Assembly (NCBI GenBank): GCA_951799405.1
Contig: OX637332.1
Coordinates: 1,803,001-1,867,000, forward strand
Source: Agapetus fuscipes
Lineage: Eukaryota > Arthropoda > Insecta > Trichoptera > Glossosomatidae
Length of the DNA: 64,000 nt
Direction of reading: 5' to 3'
Under the pieces are notes generated by a model that saw nothing but the letters and a program-made list of their open reading frames with translations, was not told where the DNA came from and did no database searches. Of the stretch, positions 40,860 to 50,269 are shown piece by piece; the stretch's first letter is position 1; each line of letters starts with the position of its first letter. A program made the position numbers and the translations under genes.

Positions 40860-41805
40860 ACGAACAAGCTCGCAGAGGGTTCTTTGTTGTAGAGGACTCT
40901 TTCTTGTAGAGGACTTATTCTTGTAGAGGACTTTTTCTTATAGAGGACTCTTTTTTGTAGAGGACTCTTTCTTGTAGAGGGCTCTTTCTTGTAGATGACT
41001 CTTTCTTGTAGAGGACTCTTTCTTGTGGAGGACTCTTTCTGGTAGAGGACTCTTTCTTGTAGAGGGCTCTTTCTTGTAGATGACTCTTTCTTGTAGAGGA
41101 CTTTTTCTTGTGGAGGACTCTTTCTTGTAGAGGACTCTTTCTTGTAGAGGGCTCTTTCTTCTAGAGGACTCTTTCTTTTAGAGGACTCTTTTTTGTAGAG
41201 GACTCTTTCTTGTAGAGGACTCTTTCTTGTGGAGGACTCTTTCTGGTAGAGGACTCTTTCTTGTAGAGGGCTCTTTCTTGTAGATGACTCTTTCTTGTAG
41301 AGGACTTTTTCTTGTGGAGGACTCTTTCTTGTAGAGGACTCTTTCTTGTAGAGGGCTCTTTCTTCTAGAGGACTCTTTCTTTTAGAGGACTCTTTTTTGT
41401 AGAGGACTCTTTCTTGTAGAGGGCTCTTTCTTGTAGATGACTCTTTCTTGTAGAGGACTCTTTCTTGTGGAGGACTCTTTCTGGTAGAGGACTCTTTCTT
41501 GTAGAGGGCTCTTTCTTGTAGATGACTCTTTCTTGTAGAGGACTTTTTCTTGTGGAGGACTCTTTCTTGTAGAGGACTCTTTCTTGTAGAGGGCTCTTTC
41601 TTCTAGAGGACTCTTTCTTTTAGAGGACTCTTTTTTGTAGAGGACTCTTTCTTGTAGAGGACTCTTTCTTGTAGAGGGCTTTTTCTTGTAGAGGACTCAT
41701 TCTTGTACAGGACTCTTTCTTGTAGAGGACTCTTTCTCGCAGAGGTGTGATTCATAGAAAAATAGCGCTCACCAAATAATGTATCCTAATATTAATAATA
41801 TCCAT
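40860..41805 (+). mobile_element. SINE-1 3' part interrupted by its own minisatellite
   Basis: Left of the array: cgaacaagctcgcagaggg. Right of it: cgcagaggtgtgattcatag and agcgctcaccaaataatgta, ending cctaatattaataat. In an ordinary SINE-1 these are contiguous (ccaagctcgcagagggctcttgaggtgtg). Confidence 0.85.
40873..41745. repeat. 17-bp minisatellite, about 51 units, with higher-order repeats
   Basis: Unit gaggactctttcttgta. Variant units (gagggctct, gatgactct, ending gtg, ggta, cta, tttta) recur in a fixed 11-unit order three times, giving a 187-bp higher-order block. The unit resembles the SINE-1 sequence cagagggctcttgag at the same position, so the array probably grew from it. Confidence 0.93.
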
Positions 41806-42300
41806 GTTAGTCCAGTGGCGTAGATACCGCCCTCGTTAAGGGGGCGCCCCGGGTTCGGGTTTAAAGACGACATCATCGTTATTGCGCGGTCACCCAAGTC
41901 TTTGTTACGCCACATACAATATAGCAGACCATCCACTTGCTACGGATTCAAAATATACTTTTTGTTTTTGTTTTTTGTGCAAAACGGGTTTCCCTTTTAA
42001 CAGCGTGCTCTCACAGCAATCAACACGCTGGGAGAAATAATAATGCTAGTTTTTTAAGTTTACTTAAATTGCAATCAAAAATGTCTATTTTAGAATCGTT
42101 AATGAGTTTTACACTCCGAGACACAGAATGTTTCATTAGTCCGGCTTTTCAGCACATGAAATAGGTCACGTCCTCGCCCACGGTTTTAGTCGTCAGGCAT
42201 TTATAGTCTGTAACTCTCCAACAGGGTGGGACTGTCTATTAAGCCGTTGATGACTTTATGAGAAAGCACCATAAGGGATCCGTTGCGCCAGGTTTCCAAG
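41806..42300. other. Unassigned sequence
   Basis: 41815-41870 (cagtggcgtagataccgcc, gggcgccccgggttcg) resembles an end of common hAT-like insect repeats, but no second end is found. Confidence 0.35.
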
Positions 42301-42307
42301 CTCCTTT

Positions 42308-42410
42308 CCGGCATTTGCAAGCGCGAACTTGTACGTGTCTGCTTGCGAGAATGCATGTAATGTGAATCCCCAGTGTTACATATCTTTGCGACTTATAATA
42401 GATTAGATTT
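42308..42410 (+). mobile_element. LINE-A 3' tail, terminal part
   Basis: gcatttgcaagcgcgaactt, gtacgtgtctgcttgcgaga and atctttgcgacttataatag. Confidence 0.75.
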
Positions 42411-42756
42411 ACAACTGTTCATTTTTCTGGATATCTCGTTGTGGACGGCCTGCCGTGTTGTCATATGAATGGCCGACGGGAATCTGTTGCGAATCTTCAC
42501 GGCTGTCCGCCCATCCACCGCATTATTACAAGGAGGATAAAAAACATATTACTGCGCCCTCGTGGTCAAGGGGCGGATGAAATATGTCGTATTACACTAT
42601 CAAATCAAATATTCAACTTGTTATTATACTTCTTATGTCATAAACATATTATACTCGTACATAAAGTGACTGTATAAAACCGCGAGAAATATTTGTAAAG
42701 TAAAACACGTCTGAATTCTTGCTTCTATGTGCTTATAATAATCTATCTATCTATGT

Positions 42757-42909
42757 TCTTAGTTGCACAAATATATATTAACATTTTAAATTCATAATAA
42801 ATGCATGCCGACAAACCGGCACGTGTAATTTCGCAAATGCAGAAGCTGCATATTTGTACTTACAAATTAAAATCCAAACCTCTAATGAACATAAGCCCGG
42901 AAACTTTTA
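42757..42909 (-). mobile_element. LINE-A tail, second subfamily, fragment
   Basis: cttagttgcacaaatata, atgcatgccgacaaaccgg and aaatccaaacctctaatgaa. It is cut at the start of the SINE-1 at 42905. Confidence 0.65.
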
Positions 42910-43320
42910 GAAAAGGTCCATACAGACTTACAAACACCGGGTCTTGATTGAGAATTGGCGCTTTGTCTTTGTAGCGACGACTTATCTTATCTAATATAAT
43001 CTAAGTTGCAAAGATATGTTACATTGGAGATTCACATTACATGCATTCTCACAACCAGACACGTACAAGTTCGCGCTTGCACATGCCTCATGTGAACCTA
43101 AAAAAACAAATCTCAAATGGGCATAAACCCTAAAAACTTTTTCCGTCCTTCCCTGAAACAGGGGGGACATTGGCAAAGTGAATCATTTTTACAGCATGGG
43201 TGGTCAGCCTCATACCAACCTACAAGTCAAGGAACATACACGACCAATTATATTTTTTAAATCAATAAATAATAATACTTATCTATGGCGATCAAAACTA
43301 AGTAGCGACGACCAAGCTCG
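42905..43320 (+). mobile_element. SINE-1 fragment split by a LINE-A insertion
   Basis: 42905-42981 (aaaggtccatacagacttac to gtagcgacgac) continues at 43302 (gtagcgacgaccaagctcg). The intervening LINE-A is bounded by an exact 11-bp duplication. Confidence 0.85.
42982..43301 (-). mobile_element. LINE-A tail plus UTR with an 11-bp TSD
   Basis: gtagcgacgac is present at 42971-42981 and 43302-43312. The insert on minus begins in the UTR (ttagttttgatcgcc) and ends in the AGATT repeat. It fixes both ends of a 5'-truncated LINE-A copy. Confidence 0.9.
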
Positions 43321-43326
43321 TTAAAA

Positions 43327-43640
43327 GTCCGGTTGATAGCTCCGTTGGTAGAATGCTTGCACTCCATGCCGAGAGCAAGGGTTCGATCCCCACCGAGGGT
43401 CTTAGAAATTATTTTGTTTATTTCAAACCCAATATAAATACTGGCAAGGTATACTCAGCCTTCACAAAAAAAGAGAACCAACTCCCAGGGAGCTGGGAAA
43501 CCCCCACATCAACAGAAAAGTGGTGGTTGTGAGGCCAGCCCCCTCACCCGTAAAAATAAATAGGTCCCGAATTGCCACATACAACGCCTTTGGGGAGAAC
43601 TTACTCTATATGTGTAGCTTATTTGCGTTTTTGTGTAGTC
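43327..43640 (+). mobile_element. SINE-2, near full length
   Basis: Head ggttgatagctccgttggta with B box gggttcgatcccc, body and end atatgtgtagcttatttg. A short deletion removes gatttcccgtttcggtg. Confidence 0.85.
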
Positions 43641-43793
43641 GTTTGGTTCTTTTTGTATTCTGTATAGCTTCTAAACAGGACTGTTTTTTTTTTGCTTAAT
43701 TACTTGTTTAAATACAGATTCAGAAAATTAAATGAATTAGGATTACCTCTAATGAACAAGTATGTATGTTTTTGAGTAAATCTCTCTATCTAC

Positions 43794-43890
43794 AACAGAT
43801 TTAAATAAAAAATATTTGTTAAAGTTCACTTGTGTTTAATAAATAAAACTCGCTGTGAACTTTAACTAAGAATTTTTATTTAAATCTGTT
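43794..43890. mobile_element. 97-bp foldback element
   Basis: Arms aacagatttaaataaaaa...gttaaagttcac of 36 bp, inverted, about 90% paired. ctctctatctac occurs at 43782-43793 and again at 43927-43938, so the insertion may include a further 36 bp to the right. Confidence 0.65.
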
Positions 43891-43940
43891 AAAATGGACT
43901 TTCACAAAGTTAAAATCTACATAATACTCTCTATCTACTT

Positions 43941-43975
43941 ATATATATATATATATATATATATAAGGATAATTT
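43941..43975. repeat. TA microsatellite
   Basis: About 15 TA repeats at the very 3' end of the LINE-E copy, probably its tail repeat expanded. Confidence 0.9.
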
Positions 43976-44298
43976 ATTTATAAGGTACACATAATTGAAG
44001 AGCGCCGTTTTTGTGTGTGTCACACCTCAAATCCCGTATAAGATTTTTTGTAAAGATGCGTCTTAAGTGCTCCTTTAAAGATACCAACAGTTTTTGCCTT
44101 CCTCACATTAGGTGGTAGTCTGTTCCACTCCATTGGGCCCGCAAACCGGAAAGCACGGTCCCCAAAATTAGTGCGTGTCTGACGTGACGGCTGGACTAAG
44201 TCAACCGCCCCACACCCTGCAGATCTGAGAGTTTGGCGTCTCAAATCTATCTCAAAAGTTGAGAACATAGAGAACACCCTAGGCATTTCATCTTTAGT
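43970..44298 (-). pseudogene. LINE-E RT C-terminus and 3' UTR
   Basis: The minus frame (stop at 44020) reads MPRVFSMFSTFEIDLRRQTL, NFGDRAFRFAGPMEWNRLPP, KTVGIFKGALKTHLYKKSY. The FGDRAF-AP--WN-LP block is that of L2/CR1-type ORF2 ends. The UTR then gives gaggtgtgacacacacaaaa, cggcgctc and taaataaattatccttat. This is the same sequence as the 3' tail of most SINE-1 copies, so LINE-E is the source of that tail. Confidence 0.85.
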
Positions 44299-44299
44299 A

Positions 44300-44563
44300 A
44301 CACGCCGACAACATGCTCAACTCATATGTATTTATAAAATCATTAATAGTATTTTCGACTCACCTTATCTTTTACAATGTATCAAATTAAATGTTCCAAC
44401 GCGAAGATTTAGAATAAATGAATTGCTCTCCCTCAACTTTCATACTTCAAATTTAGGAGACTATTCTCCTATTAACAGAATGTGTCGTCTTTTAAATTCT
44501 TCCTCTCATCTAGATTTATGCGGCATGAGCCTGTCTGAATTCCGTAGAGCCTTGTTTTTCTGA
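44300..44563 (+). pseudogene. CR1/Jockey-group LINE ORF2 C-terminus
   Basis: Open without an ATG for about 88 codons: RRQHAQLICIYKIINSIFDS, PYLLQCIKLNVPTRRFR, YSPINRMCRLLNS and FRRALFF before the TGA at 44561-44563. The layout (R--L--LYKI-NG--D-P-LL----VP-R--R) matches the end of ORF2 in the intact LINE at 21.1 kb, but sequence identity is low, so it is another family. It abuts LINE-E head to head. Confidence 0.75.
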
Positions 44564-45080
44564 GGAAAGTATAGGTATTTATTTGACTGTGCTTTTATGT
44601 AATATTAATCCTTGAATTATTTTCTTTTCTTTGTTATTCTTTGTAATTACCTTGCCATAAAATTATGTAATTGGACTATCATTGACAGCTTTGTAAACCA
44701 TCAGACAAACACGGTAGCCCACCCTCCTATATTTGTAAGGGCAATTGCATTGTTTTTGTTATCAAATTTTCAGCCCGTCAAAAAGCTAAGCTCACATTGC
44801 AACGCGGCATGGCTTGTAAATGACGTTGTCCACAGTGCAGCATGTGACTGTATGTATGTTAACACAGACCTGTATTACAGAGCGGGCAACTGCGTCTGAT
44901 GACTGCGGTGAGATGGGTCTGGTGCGTTTTAGCCAGAGCCTGATTTTGTCGTTTTATAAACGAATATTTTCCATTTTTTTGGACAATGAGCTGACATGCA
45001 TTTGAGAACTTTAATGAATATATCCTTGCAACTTAGATTATAAATTATAAAAATGAATTAGGATTTCCTGTAATGAACAA
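44564..45080. other. Unassigned sequence
   Basis: aatattttcca-tttttttggac and aatgagctgac at about 44961-45000 recurs at 45359-45395, so the LINE-A between them lies within a local duplication. Nothing else recognised. Confidence 0.4.
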
Positions 45081-45082
45081 AA

Positions 45083-45353
45083 AAAAAATGCGTTCCTTGA
45101 CTTATAGGTTGGTATGCGGCTGACCACCCATACTGTAAAACATGGTTCACTTTGTCAATATAACTCCTGCTTCAGGGAAGGTCGGCAAGAGTTGCAGGGC
45201 TTATGTTCATTTGAGATTGGGTTTTTTATATTGTAGGTCCACATGCGGCATGTGTAAGCGCGAAATTATGCATGTCTGCTTGTGGGAATGCATTTAATAT
45301 GAATCTCAAATGATACATATCTTTGCAGCTTAGATTTAGATTTAGATTTAGAT
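45083..45353 (+). mobile_element. LINE-A 3' tail, plus strand
   Basis: Starts at ttccttgacttataggttgg and ends in three TTTAGA repeats. One of the cleanest tail-only copies. gaacaaa occurs on both sides. Confidence 0.9.
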
Positions 45354-45384
45354 GAACAAATATTTTCCAATTTTTTGGACAATG

Positions 45385-45450
45385 AGCTGACTACCCGTAC
45401 TGTAAAAACTGTTCACTTTGCCAATGTTTCCCCAAAGTTGCAGGGCTTAT
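45385..45450 (+). mobile_element. LINE-A tail fragment
   Basis: gagctgactacccgtactg, gttcactttgccaatg and aaagttgcagggcttat. Confidence 0.6.
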
Positions 45451-45451
45451 A

Positions 45452-45570
45452 ATAATAAAAATAATGAATCTTTATTCCAGCCTAGTCACGCGGATGGTGC
45501 AATACGTGACCAGCCATATTAAATTTTAAAGTTATTACAGAGGAAATACACGATAACAATATAGTAGCAT
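45452..45570 (-). mobile_element. 3' end of an unidentified LINE
   Basis: On minus: ggctggtcacgtattgcacc, ggctggaataaagattcatt and an ATT-rich end. The aataaagattcattatt ending suits a LINE tail, but no coding sequence remains. Confidence 0.4.
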
Positions 45571-45674
45571 AGATATAAGAAAAATAAGTAAAAGAAAAGA
45601 AAAAAGAAAAACAGAGAAAGAATAATGCATGTGAGAAAATATAAAAAATAAAGCATACGTAAGAAAAACTAGCA

Positions 45675-45935
45675 ATAATCTAATCTAATCTAATCTAAGC
45701 TGCAAGGATAAATATCATTTAAAATTTATATAAAATGCATTCCCACAAGCAGACATGTATAATTTCGCGCTAACACATGCCGCATGTGGACCTACATAAT
45801 AAAAACCCAAATCAAATTAACATAAGCCCTGCAACTCTTGCCGTCCTTCCCTGAAACAGGGGTGACATTGGCAAAACGGACGATTTTTTACAGTATGGGT
45901 GGTCAGCCGCATACCAACCTATACGTCAAGGAATA
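45675..45935 (-). mobile_element. LINE-A 3' tail
   Basis: Four AATCT repeats, then the tail to aacctatacgtcaaggaata. Confidence 0.87.
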
Positions 45936-46134
45936 ATACACAGAGATAAAGAAAAAAAATGCATATACATTGGTGCACGGAAACGAAATGTGTGGAAGTA
46001 ACTGCAGAAACTATTACACTAGAGAATCAAAGTGATGGCTGAGTAAGCCTTAGACTCCTTGCCCAATGCTGCCATCTGCCCAACTCCCATTTCAGGCCTC
46101 TGGTTGCTACGATCAGAAATGATGACAAATATTA

Positions 46135-46270
46135 CGTTTCTTTGAGACTTAAATTTTAATTTGCAAGTACACATGCAGAATTTTTAAGCGCAAACTTATA
46201 CATGTCTGTTTATGGATATGCCTTTTTTTATTAATTTTAATTGTTAATATACCTTTGCAGCCTAGATTAT
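46135..46270 (+). mobile_element. LINE-A tail, degraded
   Basis: tttgcaagtacacatgcaga, aagcgcaaacttatacatgt and acctttgcagcctagatta. Confidence 0.6.
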
Positions 46271-46286
46271 ATATATTGATAGATCA

Positions 46287-46368
46287 ATGGTATATTTTTT
46301 GTTCTCCGTCGGGATTTGAACCCACAACCTTCCATTTACAAGTCCGAAGTACTACCACTGGACTACGA
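46287..46368 (-). mobile_element. SINE-1 head fragment
   Basis: B box gggatttgaaccca and A-box side accactggactacg on plus. Confidence 0.75.
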
Positions 46369-46700
46369 AAAACAGCTTCCAACAAACGCATCACCAGTTC
46401 TGGAATGAGAAGAAGACGAAAAGAAAGCGACAGAACCGTCCCAATCGCGCCAATAATCAGTGCGGGAAATGCAACTAATGCAGACAACGCAGTGGAAAAG
46501 TGCTAGGGGTGATGTGTAGGCTGGTGGCCGCCTTGCGAGCGCTGCAGCAGACAGCTGTTCACGTCAGGCCACCGCCTCGCCGCAAACAGCGCGCCCACCT
46601 GCGAAGTTGCAATATGCCACCCTGGTACCAACGACAGTTCACGTTTAACTCTATGCTTGAAAATGGTGTTCAAAATTGAAAACTGCGAATCCACACTAAT

Positions 46701-47123
46701 AATAATATTAGGATGATTTATTTGGTGAGCGCTGTTTTTGTGTGTATCACACCTCAAAAGCCCTGTGCGAGCTTGGTCGTCGCTGTAGAAAGCACCAATT
46801 TTCAAGCAAGATCCAGTTGTTGTAAGGTTGGATCAACCTTTCAGTGATCGGTCTTTGGTAAAGGTTTATGATTTAATCAACCCAGCGAAGTGCAAATCGA
46901 AAAATATAAATGGTATTTTTTTGTGCTCCGCCGGGATTCGAAACCACAACCTTCCATTTACGAGTCCGCAGTGTTGCCACTGGACTACGGACCGGTCCAA
47001 GAAATGCTAACAACACGCGGTGTACCTGAGCGGTCGCTCATCCAGGTAGCATCCGCGCCCAATGTTGCTTAACTTCGGTGATCTGATGAGAACCGGTGCT
47101 TTCAACATGGTATCGTCGTTGAC
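46701..47123 (-). mobile_element. Full-length 5S-tRNA composite SINE-1
   Basis: On minus, in order: a 118-nt 5S rRNA-like domain (47123-47006), a 7-nt linker, the SINE-1 tRNA-like head (A box tagtccagtgg, B box ttcgaatccc), the common body, and the LINE-E type tail gaggtgtgatacacacaaaa ending atcctaatattatt. ACTAAT flanks the unit at 46695-46700 and 47122-47127 (the AC overlaps the 5S start), so 5S and tRNA parts inserted together. Pol III type 1 (5S) and type 2 (tRNA) internal promoter elements are both recognisable. Confidence 0.9.
47006..47123 (-). pseudogene. 5S rRNA-derived domain of SINE-1
   Basis: 118 nt, the normal length of an animal 5S rRNA. Diagnostic 5S blocks are present in the right positions: gatcaccgaagttaagc (box A region), gggcgcgg, cctggatgagcgaccgc (box C region) and the 3' end caccgcgtgttgttagc. 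It is not a stand-alone 5S gene: no terminator T-run follows and the sequence continues into the SINE head. Several substitutions relative to a standard insect 5S are present. Confidence 0.9.
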
Positions 47124-47280
47124 TAATGTTGGTAGAGTGCTTGTATTCCATCGGAGAGCTCGGGTTCGAATCCCAACCAGGGTACACAGCTTCTCACTCA
47201 AGTCCAGCAAGTTGGGGAAGTCGATCCTGAGGAGACAACCAAAATACATACAATGTGGATAACTCACATGTCCCATAATT
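47124..47280 (+). mobile_element. SINE-2-related tRNA-derived repeat, variant
   Basis: ggtagagtgcttgtattcca and gggttcgaatcccaacc match the SINE-2 head, but the body (cagcttctcactcaagtcc, tggggaagtcgatcctgag) is different from other SINE-2 copies. The A-box side is cut by the composite SINE next to it. Confidence 0.6.
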
Positions 47281-47282
47281 TT

Positions 47283-47905
47283 TTTTTTAGGAATCCTGTG
47301 CGGGAGGCTCCCCAATTCTTTAAAGTCTTGGGGGTCTATGTCACCCTGGGAGGGTGCCGCAGAGGTGTTGCTTGTGTTGTTGCTTCTGTCGTTGCAAGGA
47401 AGTGGCGATTGATGTTGGTTTTGAATAAAATTGGATTAAATTGGGAAGGGAACACAGATACTGGTAGATCGTTCCATAAACGGGCAGTTTGGCAAAGGAA
47501 TAAGTCATGAAAACGCCAAGTTCTCATTGTTTTGAGATCGACTGCAAAGGGATGAATGAGAGTCGTATTACGAGTTTCCCTTTCTGAAATGCGAGGGGGA
47601 GGGATTAATGAATGGAGCTCATTAGAACAAGCTCCGTGGTAATATCGATAAAAAAGACTGAGCATTCCAACTATTCTTCTGTGCTGGAGCGGCTGCAGAT
47701 CGGATGTCAGAGAAGGATCATTGATCAACCACACTGCCCTCCTTTCCACAGAATCAAGTTGCTTACTCAACTTCTTGGACATACCAGACCAGAGATGGCT
47801 GCCATACTCGATAATGGGTCGGATTTGGGATTTATACAGAATGTCCGCATCTTCTATCATTTCCACTTCTTCATCCAATCATTGCAACTTGGATTATGGA
47901 ACAAA
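47283..47905 (-). pseudogene. LINE-D RT C-terminus and 3' UTR
   Basis: The minus frame 47878-47336 (180 aa) reads YKSQIRPIIEYGSHLWSGMS, KQLDSVERRAVWLINDPS, TRNTTLIHPFAVDLKTMRTW, TARLWNDLPVSVFPSQFNPI. The I-P-LEYG-HLW...LD-VQ-RA layout is the distal RT of CR1/Jockey-group elements. The UTR contains cacctctgcggcaccctcc, gacatagacccccaag and gagcctcccgcacaggattc before an A-run. This is the tail found on the SINE-1 at 16486-16812. Confidence 0.85.
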
Positions 47906-47909
47906 ATAA

Positions 47910-48802
47910 AAAGTTATGTCCGCTGAAAGCTGAAACTAATTTATTTATAAAATTGTTCAAAACGGTTTTTCATATTATCTCGAAAACTGTTTAGCATCGT
48001 TATCTATACCTACATAAACTAAACTGTATCGTGGTTTAGACTTTGTATCATTCTATATTTATAAAGAAAAAAAAATTCCAAAATACAAAACAACAAAATG
48101 AGAGCAAAAAAATGTAAAACAAACGATTTTTTTAAATATTTTTTGTAGCGTCATTTTTTAAGTTAAATAAAAAAAAACTTTAAAATTTAGTAAATATTTA
48201 AAAATATAAATGGTAAAACATTGTTTTAATTCACTTTATTCTTTTTGTTTATGCTCGACTATTTTCGCCTAATGAGGCATCCTCAAGAGCAGAATGGTTA
48301 CAAATCTATTTTTATAAAAGATTTTTCACTGTGTTAACAGATCAACACTAAAAAATATTTAAAATTTAGATTTAAAATCAATTAAGACGCGTGATTTTTT
48401 TCATTATTGTAACTTTTTTACTAAGACCATAAAGTATAAGAAACATATTATTAAAAACAACGGGTTTTTTTTTGTGAACGGCCTCTTAAGGTTGTTTAAA
48501 AAAGGCATTTGTTACATTACGAGGAAAAGTTTTCAAGTCTCCCATCTCCGTTTTCGCTTTAATTTTGTAAAGTTTCATTTAGACACCAAACCGCTAATTT
48601 CCCCTCTTTCTTTGCGACTTCTTGTCTTGTAATTTTTTCACAGTCCCCCTCCTAGCCCTCTCGCCGTGAGACGCTGTTATTATTATAGGAGAGGCCCATA
48701 CCCGCTCCGGACCTGCAGAGAGACCCTTAAAGCGGTCGTAAATACGGCCGAGAAAATGCAGAGCCAGACTCAAAACGAAAAATGTAAAAAAATATTTTGT
48801 AC
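47910..48802. other. Unassigned, with one motif-bearing repeat
   Basis: 48215-48305 is the inverted partner of about 39935-40025 and holds the ctgaggat-gcct-catt-aggc-gaaaat-type motif on minus (48261-48286). 48640-48780 is GC-rich and unrecognised. Confidence 0.4.
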
Positions 48803-49261
48803 TGTTATGTAAATAGTATATGCAATATAAATATTAAGATATTCATTATTAATTATAGTTATAATATTAATTATTAATTAATATTAATTATAGCTTATAG
48901 GAATTTTGTATAATATTTGTGGGTAAGACTAATGATTGTTAAGTACATACATAGAGTAACAAAGATTACAAGGAAGTCACTAGATCGTCATAATTAAGTG
49001 CTCCAAATACCTATTCGAGAAGCTTCTAGCAAAATTCCCCTTTAGAAGCTTCTATCGCTGGGCTATATAAGGAGAAAACAGCTTGCAGGAGTGGAGTTCT
49101 CTTGCAACATTGTACCTTTGCAGATTACAAAAGCTTAAGTGAACACAAACCGTCTGTGAAATAAATAAATATAAATTGCAAAATTAAATGCAAGAGTGTA
49201 AATTAATATCACAAAAAACAGTGTTTAAATTTGAGACAATTAAAACCCAAAAATTATAACA
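48803..49261 (+). mobile_element. Solo LTR
   Basis: Begins TGTTATG, ends ATAACA, flanked by GTAC on both sides (48799-48802, 49262-49265). It has a TATA box (ctatataagg, 49067-49076) and AATAAA (about 49161). The direction is inferred from TATA then AATAAA. 4-bp duplications are usual for Ty3/Gypsy-type integrases. No internal region is present. Confidence 0.8.
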
Positions 49262-49540
49262 GTACATTTTGTATGGTTTATGTCTTAATACTGTGAAAAA
49301 TCATATTAATTGATTTCTACTAAATTTTAATAGATCTGCATAAAAATTCTAATGAAACAATGTTTTATTTTCACAATATTATAAATTTTATTTCATTAAT
49401 AAATAGGTACAAACGTTTTTGATTTCTCAATCATTTTCTGGTAATTGAATATTTTTCAATTTATATCGTTCTTCAAATTAACAAAGTTTTCAAGAGCAAA
49501 AGTGCAAATTTTTACAGTCAAGTTATAAGCATAACATAAA
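49262..49540. repeat. Repeat related to 12520-12665, host of the solo LTR
   Basis: tttgtatggtttatgtctta, actgtgaaaaatcatatta and gttttattttcacaata match 57915-57940 with 58186-58250. Confidence 0.5.
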
Positions 49541-49620
49541 AGATTCCTCTCGCCACATATGTACGACCGCTTCGGGGAGAACGCGGCATGAAGTTACACT
49601 GTATGTGTTGCTTAGTCTCG
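49541..49620 (+). mobile_element. SINE-2 3' fragment
   Basis: ctcgccacatatgtacgacc, gagaacgcggcatgaagtta and tatgtgttgcttagtc. Confidence 0.75.
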
Positions 49621-49876
49621 ATTTAAAGAATCATTATTGCAGTCAAGCTTTGTAGTGTAAAATTTACGTTTAGAAATGCTATTCAAAATCATCCATGCTT
49701 TCGCCTATCATAATAATATATATATCGCTCATATCTGTGAAAATCAAGCAATTTTACGCTTCTTTGATAAGATTCTTATAGTTTTCGGTTCATCAATTTT
49801 TAAAAATAAGACAAATGTAATTTTTTTTATTTTACACATATTTATCTCTTTTTCATTGTAAGCTTATAAATGGTAT

Positions 49877-50259
49877 TGTTATGTAAATATTAGAATAGGT
49901 ATTAGTTATAGTTATAGGAATTCTGTATTATATTGTGTGGGTAGGAATCATTGGAATAAAAATACTTGAAGCATCGAGAAGTAATGATTACTACGCCTTT
50001 CTGCAACTGTCTAGCGAATATAGATCTAGATTGTACTGTTTTGAAGAGTATAAGAAGGGTGCGAGTTGCTTGCAGAGCCAGTATCCTACGAGCTGTACAA
50101 CTACATTGAACTAAGTTAACCAGTGAACAGAAACCAAGTGTAATGGAATAGTCGAGACTACCTTTGTGAAAATAAATTATTAAAAGTGTAAAATAAACAA
50201 CTGTATGAGAAGACCAGTATTTTTAATTGAAAGACTTTTGGAACCCTAAAATCGTAACA
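49877..50259 (+). mobile_element. Solo LTR, related to the previous one
   Basis: Begins TGTTATGTAAATATTAG, ends ATCGTAACA, flanked by GTAT (49873-49876, 50260-50263). A weak TATA (gagtataagaag, about 50046) and a later AATAAA-type site (gaaaataaatta) are present. The first 25 bp are similar to 48803. Confidence 0.8.
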
Positions 50260-50269
50260 GTATAATGCT

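Noticed and set aside
40873..41745. CRISPR-like array
   Set aside because: Units are contiguous 17-mers without spacers, in an insect-type repeat context. It is a minisatellite.
41937..42164. Host protein frame of 75 aa
   Set aside because: Low-complexity start, no homology that I recognise, and no splice or promoter context.
47006..47123. Functional 5S rRNA gene
   Set aside because: Several substitutions in conserved positions, no T-run terminator, and direct continuation into a SINE with a TSD around the whole.
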